Below are positions 34,618 to 46,065 of a stretch of DNA of 64,000 nt, piece by piece (position 1 is the stretch's first letter; each line of letters opens with the position of its first letter). The translations under genes and the position numbers were made by a program. Below the pieces are notes generated by a model that worked only from the letters and a program-made list of their open reading frames with translations, was not told the origin of the DNA and did not search any database. Source of the stretch: Aurelia coerulea (lineage: Eukaryota > Cnidaria > Scyphozoa > Semaeostomeae > Ulmaridae); contig CM076960.1 of NCBI GenBank assembly GCA_039566865.1, positions 11,508,501 through 11,572,500 on the forward strand, given 5' to 3'.

Positions 34618-34706
34618 ACAATAGAAAAATGAAAGAAAAGACAATCCCCGGCTCGGGATCCTGTTAAAATTACTAATTTTCTATGGCGTAGAAAAAATCA
34701 GCATAC

Positions 34707-34885
34707 CTCTATGCCCGCTTGTTTTGCAACTCCTCTGACTTTCTTTGCAACTTTGTTGCCTTTGCATTTTGCGATGCAGATTGTATCTGGCACTTTATGT
34801 TTACATTTGTTCCATTTGGTACAGCCTAACCATTTGCCAAGAATTTTATTGCATTTCTTCTTCCAATATGCACCTCCAACACAAA
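34707..34885 (-). CDS. Host gene exon C: cysteine/lysine-rich segment
   Basis: The minus-strand exon starts after a good acceptor (TTTTGTGCGCAG) and ends before GTATGC. It is 179 bp: two bases complete the split codon left by exon B, then 59 codons, ending in phase 0. The peptide CVGGAYWKKKCNKILGKWLG continues with five more cysteines in total and many lysines. This follows the coiled-coil exon B. In predicted invertebrate proteins that I recall only by pattern, a beta-rich domain, a coiled coil and a Trp/Cys-rich segment occur in this order; I cannot name the family or its function. The next exon should begin in phase 0 at lower coordinates and I did not find it. Confidence 0.75.
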
Positions 34886-35455
34886 CTGCGCACAAAATAA
34901 CGAATGGTCACGTGGCAGTTAAACAATAGGTGTATTGGAACGAGATCAATGCAAATTAGCAAGGTTCGATGTCTTGTATGAAGAATGACAAAAAATGCAT
35001 TACTTATGCAAGCTTGTGTGAAGTAGAGCAACTATAACCTTTCAAATTGTGATATTTCAAAAATGAAAAACATTCAGCACAACGGAATTTGTTCATGAAT
35101 TCAGGGCGTGATTGGAAAGTCACTAGATTGCAGTTAGAAGAAATCATCTAATTGCTCTTGGCTTTTTTATTAATTAAACAGCAACTTTATGAAATAATCT
35201 ATGTCATTTAAGGGAAGAATTAGAATTAGCTGGTTTATGTTTGCCTTTGCCTAGCATTGAGCATTGAGGAATGATCAAGAATCTATATATTATTCATTGA
35301 CCCATTGGCCTTAACCCATTCGGAACGTTTTTGTTATAGCCTAGAACCATCAAAACCACAATAAAACATTTGCCAATTAGGAAAAAGGAATTGGCGCGAG
35401 CGCGGCCAATTCCGACAGGCCTGGTAACAGTCGGAAATCCAGGGAATCCTCTTCA

Positions 35456-35645
35456 CGGCACTACAATAAAAATGAGCCAAGACTTTCTGCTTTTAAAAAG
35501 AGGATCAAAGACTGGGCTGGCGATAAATGCACCTGCAAAATATGCCGATAATTTTTTATATAAAGTATATTTTTTTGTAAATAGTTGGTTTGAATTAGTA
35601 TGTTCTTAGTTACTATTGTAAATACCAACATTAAATATGGATTAA
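35456..35645 (+). pseudogene. CR1-like LINE 3' end
   Basis: A short frame reads LSAFKKRIKDWAGDKCTCKI and CR then a stop, the same C-terminus as in the LINEs at 8.3 kb (TGEQCNCKIFK) and 53.7 kb (KGDTCSCNICR). A 3' UTR with TTGTAAATAGTTGGTTTGAA, also present at 53.8 kb, follows and runs into a GAAAAT-type tail at about 35645. Confidence 0.75.
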
Positions 35646-36443
35646 ATGAAAAATGAAATGAAAATGAAAGCCACTGATCACTGCATCGATAACAGCGACA
35701 ATCATCTAATCAGTCGAATCGATGAATCTGGAAAATCGACAAATCAGCCTTGTGCTAACATAATGGCGGATGTCTCTTCTCCTGCGAACCTAAACAGCCA
35801 ACTCTCCATAAGTGGCATGAAAATAGCTTCCTTTGTCACACCCTCCACTAGTGACAAGAAAACTGCTTCCTGTGCCATACCCTCCAAAAGTGGCAAGAAA
35901 ACTGCTTCGTCTACTTCAACTAAGGAAAACTGGCCCTCAAATAGACAAAAACGCCCTGTGGTCATACTTAGAGATTCACTCGTTAAAAATATTAATGGCA
36001 GGAAGTTAAAGGAAAATTGTGGACACAATAACAAGATATATGTGAAATGTTTCAACGGTGCTAACATCGATGATATGCATAGCTATGCTAACCCTCCCAT
36101 TGACAGGAAACCGAATATGATTATCCTTGACATTGGCACAAAGGATCTGGCCCCAAGGAGGAATGAAGTAGAAAAATCTGAAGTTCAGATCGCACATAAA
36201 TTAATAGAGGATATTAAGATAAATGATACAGAGGTTATCATTTCAGGTCTTGTGCCTGGCGGTGATCAGTATAAAAGGAAAATAAAAAGAGTGAACTCAA
36301 TATTAGCAGACTTATGTTCAGAAAATAACTACGATTTCATCGAAAACACAAATATTGATGCATCAAAGCATTACTTCATCTTGATAGGGCTGGTGATAGT
36401 TTGTTTGAAAGTAATTTGGTTCGTGCTCTTCGCTATTGACTAG
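35646..36443 (+). pseudogene. LINE ORF1 with SGNH/GDSL-type esterase domain
   Basis: The 265-codon open frame has a low-complexity N-terminus (repeats of SKSGKKTAS type, residues about 50-95), then VVILRDSLVKNINGRKLKEN, NKIYVKCFNGANIDDMHSYA, MIILDIGTKDLAPRRNEV and EVIISGLVPGGDQ. These are blocks I, II, III and V of the SGNH hydrolase fold found as ORF1 in several CR1-clade LINEs. Block I normally reads G-D-S; here it is R-D-S, so the oxyanion glycine is changed, and T-K-D replaces the usual T-N-D. The frame ends shortly before the endonuclease start, in the same LINE. Family members probably bind RNA or lipids; the exact role of the domain is unsettled. Confidence 0.75.
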
Positions 36444-36498
36444 ATCGTCCTATCGAAAGAGTGGGTGCATGCTTGACCCCTGCAAGGCAGGCTCCTCC

Positions 36499-39400
36499 AT
36501 CCCACATAGTTCCTCCGAAAACCCAGTGTCTGGTCTAGGACATAAGAAAGGCATGGTGATCGCATCTTTGAATGTAAATAGCCTTTTACCTCACATTGAC
36601 GAGATTCGTACCCTTGTAAAGGATCTTGGGATACACATTTTGGCCACCAATGAAACGAGGCTTGATGGAAACATTGATGATGATCTTTTCAGCATTGAAG
36701 GCTATACTCAGGCCAGTCGGAAACGGGGGGCTGCGGGGGGAGGGGCTTCAGCCCCCCTCAATAATTCGCTGCAGCTCGTTCACTTTTGTAAGTAAAAAAG
36801 GCTGCGAAAGCCCATCTCGTGGAAATGAAGATTCACACTTATTCATATTCGAGGAAGTTTTTAGAATTTATGAAGCTATCATCCATCCTTGACATTATGG
36901 AATTCAAATATAATCTATATCCTCGTCAAATTGAAGTCCCATTTTTCAGAATTTTCTTGGAAAGACCACCATCAGATTTCATCCTTTCCTTTTTAAAGGG
37001 CAAATTCTCCAAAAATGGGGCGTTTTCCAATGATTTAAAGGGCGTGGCCATGAAAATTTTTTCCGTGGGCGAGCCCCCACACCCCTATTTGTCATCACTC
37101 CGCTCGCATGAATCTTCAGCCTCCCTTCCCGAATATCAATTTCGTTCCGACAGGCCTGGGCTGTACCATTAAAAGATACTATCGTAACCGCCATAGGGGG
37201 GGGGGGGGTAACAGTTTACATAAGGGATTCTGTTTATGATAAATGTACACTCCCTGAATATCTCCCAGTATCATCTTTAGAGGCCTTTTGCGTGGAAATT
37301 AAGCATGTGCTAGCTGCCCCTTTCTTCATTTTTGCATGGTAACGGCCTCCTGATGCATCCCCCGGAACTTTCAGTGAAATTGAAGAAAACTTCCAATTTT
37401 TAGGCAATGAGAACAAAGAAATCATTCTTTTGAGTGATACCAATCTTGTCTAACTTTAAGAAAGGGGATTGTGCTGGTGCTTGTGCTAACCTTCCAGCGC
37501 ATTCTTCGAAATTGCTAGAAATCTAAAATATTTTTGGATTTCAGCAGCTAATTGACCAGGGTACCAGAGAAACTTTAACATCCAACACTCTCATAGATCA
37601 TGTTGTGACTGCTAATAAGTCAAATATAGTCTCATCTGGGGTGCATGAAACAAGCATCAGTGATCCCTATATGGTGTACTGTATCAGGAAATTTCGTGGT
37701 GCATCTAAAAGACAGCATAAGAATATTTCTACAAGGCAGCTTAAAAATTTCAACTCGGCTGAGTTCATAAATGATCTGCTTTCAATTGACTGGAATGGCA
37801 TTGTCAAACACAACGATGATGTCAACCTTATCTTAAAGCAGTGGACCACTTCGTTCTCACTGATTCTTGAGAAACATGCGCCACTTCGCGACAGACGTTT
37901 TGTTCTTGCGTCACGAAGGATCTTAATAGCTTATGTCTGCTGCCAGAGATAAGCTGAAGAAACAAGCGGTTCGCTCCCACTCTAACATCTTGACGCAAGC
38001 TCATAGGCAAATGCGCAACAAAGTTAACAAATTTAACACAGAGTCTAAGCGTGAGTATTTTTCAAATAAGATCGCTTAACATAATGGGGAACTTAAAAAC
38101 ACATGGAAAACCATTAATCTCGTTTTAAACAAATAATCAAAAACTACGCAGATCGCATCCCTTGATATTGGTGGGAAGCAAGTCTGTGACAATAAAGCCA
38201 TTGCGGAATCGATGAATGATTTTTCTGGAACATTGGTAAAAACCTGAGTGACAAACTGCCACAAACAGAGAACACCCTTCTTGAAATAGGTTCTCTGTTA
38301 ACGAGCTTAATTTGTGGTTTGAATTTCAAGCTGAAAATGTTACTCAGGTGGAGAAGGTCTTTAGAAAATTCAAGAAGTCCTTGGGTTTTGGCACTGATGG
38401 AATTGCCAATCATTTCTTAAATATTGCGCTTCCTGTCATCGGTGAATCACTTTGCGACATTTTCAATTTTTCTATAGCAACCAGTGCATTCCCAGATTGT
38501 TGGAAAATTGCTAGAGTTTCCCCCATTTTTCAAAGTGGTCAATCTGATGATCGATCAAATTATAGGCCGATTTCAGTGCTCTCTTTCCTGGCTAGGTTAT
38601 TTGAAAATTGCTTTTCTACCAGATTCATGAGTATCTAGATAAAAACAACCTCATATATTATAAACAGTCTGGGTTTACGTCATTGAACTCCGCTGTCACT
38701 TGTCTACTAAAGTTTACCAATGACTGGTATGTTAATATTGACAAAGGTAGATTCACTGCTACAGTGTTTATTGACTTGAAAAAGACATTCGATAGTGTAG
38801 ATCATGATATTCTACTTCAAAAGTTAGACAAGTATGGAGTGACTGGCCTTGAACACATCTGGCTTGTTCTGATTTGAAAAACAGACGGAAGCTTTGTAGA
38901 GTAAATGGGGTAGCCTCCAACATAGATGAAATATAATGTGATGTTTCTCAAGGCTCCTGCCTTTGGCCCCTTTTACTCCTGACAGACATATACGATCATA
39001 AACGATCTGCCCTTTGCTCTCAAAGGAAACGAGGTAACCAGTATATCGTACTCTTCTAAGGATATTGACGAGCGTGATGAAAACCTTAACAGTGATTTAG
39101 ACTCCTTGAAGCAGTGGCTTGAAGGTAATAAGCTGTCCTTAAATGTAATTAAAATGCAAGCAATGGTTATAGGCTCTAGGCCTAATATAAAAAAGATATT
39201 AGGCCAATCAGGACTGACCCCGTCTTTTGCCATTGGTGACTCGCAGATTGATGTTGTAGATAATGCTAAATACTTGGGAGTACAGCTTGAAAACATCTTG
39301 TATGGGATGAGCATACTAAGGCTTTACGCTCGAAAGTATCTCACACTTTGGGCTTCCTAAGATATGCTGAGAAATTTGTTCCAAAAAATACCTTAGTCAG

Positions 39401-39835
39401 ATGTATAGAGGTATTGTTGAACCCCACTTCCGCTACTGTTGCTCTGTGTGGGGTAGCTGTGGAGTCGCCTGTTAATGCTACAAAAGTTACAAAATCGTGC
39501 TGTGAGAATAGCTACCAACAGTAGCTTTGATGCACCAGCAGCAAACTTGATAAAAGACCGACTTTTCAAGCTCGAATGACCGACTTTTCAAGACATGATC
39601 AAGAATGGTCTCGTGCCCAATTACCTCTCAACTCTATTCACAAGGAACTCGTCTCGAGAGATTCTAAATTTGAAAAATTCTGAGACTGACTGGCTTGCTC
39701 CACGAATGAAAACGAGCAATGGCCAAAAAGCATTTTTGTTCCGTTGATCAACAGTTTGGAATAAAATATTTTCTCTCTAAACTCTGGAATAAACTCTGCT
39801 ACTTTTAAACGTAGATTGCGCTGCAAATAGCTTTA
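36499..39835 (+). pseudogene. LINE ORF2: APE endonuclease and RT, decayed
   Basis: The endonuclease starts VIASLNVNSLLPHIDEI and has ATNETRLDG; it is then cut by a 450-bp MITE and resumes with RNRH, VTVYIRDS, IKHVLAAPFFIFA and the aspartate-bearing IILLSDTN. The final ISDH motif has become ISDP (37660), a lost catalytic histidine. RT motifs follow: SDDRSNYRPISVLSFLARLF (38555), FIDLKKTFDSVDHDILLQKL (38768), then QGSCLWPLLL. The Y-A-D-D box is missing: GNEV is joined directly to TSISYSS at about 39030, an in-frame deletion. After it come LKQWLEGNKLSLNVIKMQAM and AKYLGVQLE. Several frameshifts occur. The element ends in a GAAAACGAAATG-type tail near 39975. Confidence 0.85.
36708..37158. mobile_element. 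hAT-like MITE inserted in the LINE endonuclease
   Basis: The left end CAGGCCAGTCGGAAACGGGG pairs with the inverted right end (CAGGCCTGTCGGAACG). The 8-bp flanks GGCTATAC (36700-36707) and GGCTGTAC (37159-37166) differ at one base, as expected for a hAT-type duplication. Removing one flank plus the insert puts the two halves of the endonuclease next to each other at the expected spacing. The G/C runs inside resemble other hAT-type MITEs here. Confidence 0.8.
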
Positions 39836-40860
39836 AATTTTTTAATTTATTCTTATTTAATATCGTAAATATTTATTATTTATTTATTATAACACTGTAA
39901 TTAGGTTTTTAAAACGGCCCTGTGAAAAGCAGCCATTCTTTTCTTCACCGTGTATAAAGAATTTAAAATGAAAACGAAATGAATAGGAGAATAACGAGCC
40001 ATTTCATTTTTGAAACTGCGGTGAAGTAATCGAAAATTGCAACTTAGGCCTAATTTCCACCAAAATAAATTGTGCTTATTTTCACATTAGACGAACTTTC
40101 TAACCCCGGATTAATGTTCAAGTATTTTCAAAAGGGTTGAAACAAGGTCCTCACAGTGTTTAATTTTGGTTTCTTGATTTATCAACTTCAGAATTAGCGC
40201 TAGAGCAACGGCTATTTTTCGTCAATTCTTTGAATTTTCTCTAAGGTTTGGACTTATGACAGGCAAATTAGGGGTTAAATCAGCTGATCGTTTGCTTATG
40301 TACCCTACGCTACAAACAGAGCCGCCTTACGATCATGGGAAATACGTCGAAAAAACTTGCCTCGAAATAAACTCCAAAATGAGTAAAAGAATGAAAAATC
40401 GGCTTGAAAATCGAGGGAAAACAACTACCATACTAAAACGATACCAAATAACTCTTGAAAGGGGGTAAATATATCATAAAATATTTAGGTTTGCACAGCG
40501 ACCACACCGCACAATACGGCTTGCCGTATATACTGAAATGGAGAGGATTCTCCGGATTTCCGACTGTTACTAAGGCTCTCGGAATTGGCCGCGCTCGCCT
40601 CAATCCCTTTTTCCTAATTGTCAAATGGTCTATTATCCGATGAAAAACGAGAAATTTATAGTCTAATGAAACGAGGAATTATCAAGATAGTACTTCATAT
40701 TATTTGAACTATTAGAATTTTATAACAAAACATGATGAAAATGTAACAAATAGTCACTGGTTGTAAAAATGGACCCTTGAACTCTGCAAACAAATTCAGT
40801 TTATCCTTGATGGTAAAATTGCCGTCACAAACATAAAATATCTTATGACCTTCGGTTTAC

Positions 40861-41131
40861 CTTCTCCGCAACTTTCCAGACAAGGGTCATCTAAATCTTC
40901 TTTGATTTCCTTTACTTTGTTGCATGCGTCTCTAATCTGTGATTCATGATCTTGTACCTTGCTTTCCCAACCAATGAGTTTATCTTTTGCTTTATCAAAA
41001 ACATTTGTTGCTTTTTCTACTTTGCTTTGGGCAATCTTTACAGCCTTGTCTGCTTTTTCTGCTATGTTTTCTAAAGTGCTGCCAACTTTATCTTGAATAT
41101 TGCCGATGGGTGTTGAAATACAAGTAGAAAC
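40861..41131 (-). CDS. Host gene exon B: coiled-coil segment
   Basis: The exon starts after the acceptor TCTGTCAATCAG and ends before the donor GTAAAC. It is 271 bp: 90 codons plus one base, so phase 0 at the start and phase 1 at the end. This matches exon A (phase 0 end) and exon C (needs two bases). The peptide begins VSTCISTPIGNIQDKVG, then a lysine/alanine-rich heptad-like run (KADKAVKIAQSKVEKATNVF) that should form a coiled coil, and ends DDPCLESCGE. It sits between the beta-rich exon A and the Cys-rich exon C. The ORF is open across the whole exon and codon phase is conserved at both junctions, which is strong evidence for a functional gene. The family is not named. Confidence 0.8.
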
Positions 41132-41600
41132 CTGATTGACAGATACATAAAGAACGACTGTTTATGGTTCTTGGTGCTACTTTTGATATCTTCAACTGCA
41201 ATCAACTTATTAAAATCTTAAAAGTGAGTAGTAATGAAATTTCATCAAGAACCAATGAACAAACCCTACCTATTGGATCAAGAAGGGATTTGGCAAGATT
41301 GCTTGGGCTAACTATAACGAACCAGGACTATAAAAAACCATCATTGACGGGAAAAAAATAATAATACGATGAGGGAAAACAATTCGAACCATTAACTTCA
41401 GGATTTTCAAAGATTGGATTACATCACTTAATCTCTGGACCGACCCACATGATTGGTGAATCAAAATTGTGAATTGATTTGATCTTTGCACATGAAAAGA
41501 ACCGGTTCATAGAGTCCGGTATTTATCCTTCCCTTCATGAGCAATGTCATCATCAGATTTTTCATGGAAAATTCTCTGTCAGAAACCTTGCCCAGCCCTA

Positions 41601-42473
41601 TTTGCAATAGACCATTTGCCAATTAGGAAAAGGGATTGGGGCGAGCGCGGCCAATTCCGACAGCCCTAGTAACATCGGGGAATCCTCTCCACTTCAGAAT
41701 ATCTTATTCGATGTATTTCCCACGATCGATTTGTAGAGTAGGGCACATAAACAAACGATCGGCTCATTTGACCCCTTACTTCAAATGTAATAAGTCCAAA
41801 ACTTGGAAGAAAATTTTGAAAAATCAACGAAAACTGGCCGATCGTCTTGGGCTGATTCTGAAGTGGATAAATCGAGAAACTGAAAACAAACTTTTGGAAG
41901 ACCTTATTTCAACCCTTTTTAAGGTATTTAATCATTAATATGGAGTTAGTAAGTGCATTTAGTAGGAAAACGAGCACGATCCATTTGGGAGGAAAAAGGG
42001 CCTAAGTAGAAATTTTCGGGATTTTCCCCACAGCTTTGAAAAAAGAAAGGCTCGTTATTCTGCGAATTTTAGAGATAAATTCGAGATTAATAGCGTTTAA
42101 GTGAAATAATACGGTTTCTCGTCGATTTTTGACATGCCGAGGCCGTTTACCCCTCGCAAAACGGAGTTACGGCCCAAAATGGGGTAGGCCAAAATTTTTC
42201 CCAATTTTCGCGGCCCCCGCGCTCCGCCCCTGGGGGCAATATTGAACCCCAAATTCGTGATAAGACTAACAAACGAGTTATCTCTTGTAAATTTTTTTCT
42301 GTTTGGAAACTAGTTGAGTAACCATCGAGCATCGGCTCCAAATGCAGCTTCGGGTCAGAAAATCGGGCCGGGTCGGCTTGCCGATTATACTGTAATGGAG
42401 AGGACTCCCCGGATTTCCGACTGTTACTAGGGCTGTCGGAATTTGTCTTAATTGGCAAATGGTCTATTGCAAA
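41601..42473. mobile_element. Intact AATAGACC-family MITE
   Basis: The left end TTTGCAATAGACCATTTGCC and the inverted right end (TTTGCAATAGACCATTTGCC) are identical for about 20 bases, and the inner TIR (CCGACAGCCCTAGTAACA) also pairs. The interior is non-coding. Length is about 870 bp. It lies in the intron between host exons A and B. Confidence 0.8.
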
Positions 42474-42615
42474 TTTTGGTTTTATGTCAAGACTGATTTT
42501 CTCTTCATGCAAAAAAGTGCTGAAATTTTCCAATGGCATGAAACGTTCGAGGCTGTAACAAAGAAAACAGAGTTTTGTCCGGTACCCTGGGCTACAACCT
42601 TTGCAAAAAAAGTTT

Positions 42616-43669
42616 TTAACCCTATCTGGACAGGGAGGGGGGATAGCCCCCCTACCAGTTTTGTCTGGGTATCTTTTTTATGACAATTTCTAGGCTAATT
42701 ATTTTTCGTGACTTTTTCTAACTATTCTTTTTGCATCTTTCACCAAAATTTCTACAAGATATCTCGTGCATTTTTGGAAATATAACAATTTGTTTAGAGA
42801 GTAGTTTGTTTAGTGACTCACATTACCCCCCCCCCCCCCCTAGTAAACATTTCCACACAACTCATCAAGTATCGCTAGAATAGTCTAGCTTTCTTGTGAC
42901 TTTTAGTTTCTATCTATGAGACATCTTTTCATGTCAATTTCAAAATTTTTGACACTGATTCCGGGGGTCAACACATGCTTTTAAATTGAGTGCTCCCCAA
43001 AATAAGTACCTTTTAAGTCATAGCTTTGGAACCACTGGCTCTATGACAATGAAACAAACATTGCTGAACTCGTCTTGAAACAAGCTTTCATTTGATCTAT
43101 AGTTTATTGATTTTTGATGACGTAAAAAACAATTGGTTGCTGCGCATGCGTACTGACGAAAACCATGGTATGCTTCATTTTTGGAAAAATGAGTGACATG
43201 ATATGATGCAGCAGGTCTTTTTATGTATATTAAGCATTTTTTGCTATTTTTAAAAGTATTTTATATTCAATTTTAGACAAAAATCGCTCTTTTTTTCGTA
43301 CAAAAGAAATATATGCTGACATCAGCAAAAATATTAGTGTTACAAAGCAAAAATTTCAAAATAAGAATTACAAGGATATAATCATTCTATGTTTCAAATA
43401 TCACATCGATATATTTTATCAATTTGGAGATACAAGGCGACAAAGTACATGTGGTTTTACACCCAAATTAGCAGCATTTGCTGACGTCAGCACTTAATCA
43501 CGTGACATAAACAAAAACAAATCACATCATCTTGTTTGCCTTATCATGTTTGTTACTTGTGCCAAGTTTCAAGTCTCTAGCACTTATGATTCTGAGAAAA
43601 ACCAGGGGGGCACTTTGTGCCCCCCTAGTCTCCCCAGAGTTTCAAAGAGCCTAGTCTGGATAGGGTTAA
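42616..43669. mobile_element. piggyBac-like MITE with TTAA duplication
   Basis: TTAA at 42616 and 43666 flank termini CCCTATCTGGACAGGG and the inverse of CCCTATCCAGACTAGG. Each subterminal zone has a G-run/C-run hairpin (GGGGGGATAGCCCCCC at the left, GGGGGGCACTTTGTGCCCCC at the right). TTAA duplication plus CCC-starting ends is the piggyBac hallmark. There is no transposase; the 1046-bp interior is AT-rich, with a run of about 15 C at 42825. It lies in the host gene's A-B intron. Confidence 0.8.
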
Positions 43670-44186
43670 ACTTCGAACTAAGATATTATTGACAGAAGTG
43701 AGATAAATGGATGAAATTTTCAGAGCAACCATAAATCAATAAGACAATAATGAAATAAACTATTTTTTGTTTTTTCTTTTGTATTACGTTATTCATGACA
43801 TCATATATCTAATTAATTTAGGTAATAAATATAACTTTATAAATTTCATAATTTTTTCAAAACATTATGTTTTTCAGAAACCTTGATATGTTATCTGTCA
43901 ATTAAAGTTATAAGAAGCATAATATTTCTCTCAAGAAAACTTTTACAGTTAAGTCTGCAAGAGTACTGTTTTTGGCCTAAAACAAAGAAAACTGATGACA
44001 TCATCGCAAATACAACAATGAGAGTAAAATAAATTAGATATTCGGAAGTTTCACATTAAGTAACATGTTACGATCAATTTCCATCTGTCTAGCCCTTATC
44101 AATTCAGAGTTCTGAGGGGTGGGGGGGCTAATTTAGCCCCCCTCGGCCTGAGGATGCTCAAAAAAGCCCGGCCCTGATAAGGTTAA
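43670..44186. mobile_element. Second piggyBac-like MITE, right part
   Basis: It ends with a G-run, CTAATTTAGCCCCCC, GATGCTCAAAAAAGCCCGGC and TGATAAGG before TTAA at 44183. This parallels the right end at 43600-43669. The interior is partly similar to that of the neighbour. No left terminus is found. Confidence 0.55.
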
Positions 44187-44908
44187 GGTAGAAAAATTGT
44201 GCTTTCAGATCATTTGTCAAAAAGGATCATCCAGAAGATTTATTTAAAGGTATTCAAAATATGATGCTCAGAGCTCGCGACTTGTTGAAGAAGCAAATGA
44301 CATATATTTTGCTAAAGTTAGTTGAACACTTCCAAATCCTTCGAATGGTACCAAGATCTAATGGTCTTTGGTCAATAAGATTCTCAACAAGGCTAAGGTA
44401 TCCGAAATACTTCCTCTGATATCTTTGTGCTAGAGTTTTTCCTTCCAAGACTCAAATTTTCAATGATTATTCTATTTTTCAATGCACAACGTTAGGTACT
44501 TTTTTTCTATATATTCAGTATAAAAATTTACAGAAACGGGATTACTTATAACAACACTTACGAGCTACTTTACTACACTACCAGGACGAGATACCATGGG
44601 GAGCCAAATACCATGACTACCACATGGCTTTGACATAAAGACGAGCAACTAAATTAAACCTACATACAATTAAATACATTTGCTACTATAATTACGAGCA
44701 AACAATCTCTACTGATAAACACTTGAGTCAGTTTCACATTGGATGTCAGGCAACCATTGGAAGGCTTTTAATTTAAGTGTGAGTTACACGTCAATCGCAA
44801 TAATTCTATATGCACTGAAATTTCCCAACATCCAATGCAAAACAGACGTTAGATACTGGCAGTGAACTTCCTTGTGATTTATCTGTAACAATGTATCAGC
44901 TTACAGAG
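44187..44908. other. No gene recognised
   Basis: AT-rich, no coding motif. AGATACTGGCAGTGAACTTC and a CACATTGGATGTCAGG/CCAACATCCAATG inverted pair lie near 44730-44860, perhaps another decayed element. Confidence 0.4.
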
Positions 44909-45069
44909 TGTTATAGCTGTTGTTGTTGTAGTACCTCGTTTGGTGTTTTTACATACGGGACTTATATGATGTTACTTGAGCTTAGACATGGCCTAAATCA
45001 GTCGTGTACTTCTTGCGAGCATCCTGCGATATCCTACTAATATTAAAAGGCACGATAGACCACATAACA
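44909..45069 (+). repeat. Candidate 5' LTR of a gypsy element
   Basis: Starts TGTTATAGCTG and ends CACATAACA, giving perfect 6-base inverted ends (TGTTAT/ATAACA). TGGTGCCAGGTGTG follows directly at 45070 and is a likely tRNA primer-binding site. Length is 161 bp, short for an LTR. TATTAAAAGG near 45040 may be the TATA element. The matching 3' LTR is not in the window. Confidence 0.6.
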
Positions 45070-45124
45070 TGGTGCCAGGTGTGTCAGGTGTTTTATTATC
45101 GCTCAAAGATATCTAGGCTGCATA

Positions 45125-45470
45125 ATGGATAGATTGGAGCCTCCAGCTTCATTGATTTTTGATGGAAATGTAGCTGAGCAATGGAAGATATGGCGTCAGG
45201 AGCTTGAACTGTATCTTGAATATGGTCAAGCATCACAGGAAACAAAGCGCCATTTATCAGAAATGCAACGAGAAATAAACACTGTTGATTATGTGGCTAG
45301 AAATATAAGGAAAAGAGCAACCTACACAAGGAGAAGAAATCCAAATAAATCTGAGAACATGATGACAAATTGTAAATTTTGCAGCGGTCAACATGTAAAA
45401 GGAAACTGTCCTACCTACAAAAAAATGCAATAGTTGTTCAAAGTTTAATCATTTTGCCAAATGCTGTAAT
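45125..45470 (+). pseudogene. Gypsy gag with two zinc knuckles
   Basis: The frame starts MDRLEPPASLIFDGNVAEQW, typical of a Ty3/gypsy capsid N-terminus, but the capsid core is heavily shortened: residue 40 already reads TKRHLSEMQREIN. It ends in a first knuckle CKFCSGQHVKGNC. A frameshift at about 45430 separates the second knuckle, CNSCSKFNHFAKCC. Gag packages the element RNA. The deletion and frameshift make it non-functional. Confidence 0.8.
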
Positions 45471-46065
45471 ATGAGGAAAACAAGGAAAATGAGAGACGTT
45501 AATGCAGGAACTTCAGATGAGGATGACTTATTTGTTGGTGCAGTAGGAGCAGAATCTGATGTCTCACTTGAAACAGACAAGTCTGCAGAACAAAAGCGAG
45601 AAAAGTCTGAGGATTATGCTGTTGGAGGAATTTCAACTACATCAGAATGGTCAATTTATTTATCTACAAATGGAACTGATGTGCGCTATAAGTTGGATAC
45701 AGGGGCACAAGTGAATATCTTCCCAAAATCTGAGTATGTGAAGTTAGCAAAAACGCCTAAATTGAAAGAAACCAAGATACCAAGATCAAATTGATAACCT
45801 ACAACAGCACTAGGAAAACGTTCTTGGAAAAATGTATCTTGAGAATTCTTCATAAGATGAAGATAATTCCAATACTGTTTATTGTTGCAGAAACAGATTC
45901 AATGGCAACACTTGTTTTAGATACTTGTGAAAATCCGGTGAAACGCATAATTTTAGTCAATAAAAAGAGTCATGATATCATGCAGGAATTTTCTGACTGT
46001 TTTGGAGAAACTCGAACTCTTCCAAAGGTGCATCATATTCATGTTGATCTTTCAAGGTATGTATC
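45471..46065 (+). pseudogene. Gypsy aspartic protease and start of RT
   Basis: Frame one has a D/E-rich spacer and then the active site KLDTGAQVNIFP (D-T-G-A) at about residue 78. After a frameshift at about 45790 the next frame reads MITYNSTRKTFLEKC, LDTCENPVKRIILV and HDIMQEFSDCFGETRTLPKV, the lead into the gypsy RT. The protease cleaves the Gag-Pol polyprotein. At about 46065 the sequence changes to a LINE fragment and the rest of pol is lost. Protease next to RT means the usual Ty3/gypsy order, unlike the 10.8 kb element, so this is a different lineage. Confidence 0.8.

Larger units (their letters stand above)
35360..40634. mobile_element. AATAGACC-family MITE split by LINE insertions
   Basis: The left fragment (35360-35455: ACATTTGCCAATTAGGAAAA, then GCGAGCGCGGCCAATTCCGA) and right fragment (about 39980-40634, ending GGTCTATT) are the two ends of the family seen intact at 41606-42468. 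The right fragment matches 41608-42100 in inverse orientation over about 600 bp. Between them lie two LINE segments. The intact copy shows that the interruption is about 4.5 kb. Confidence 0.75.
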
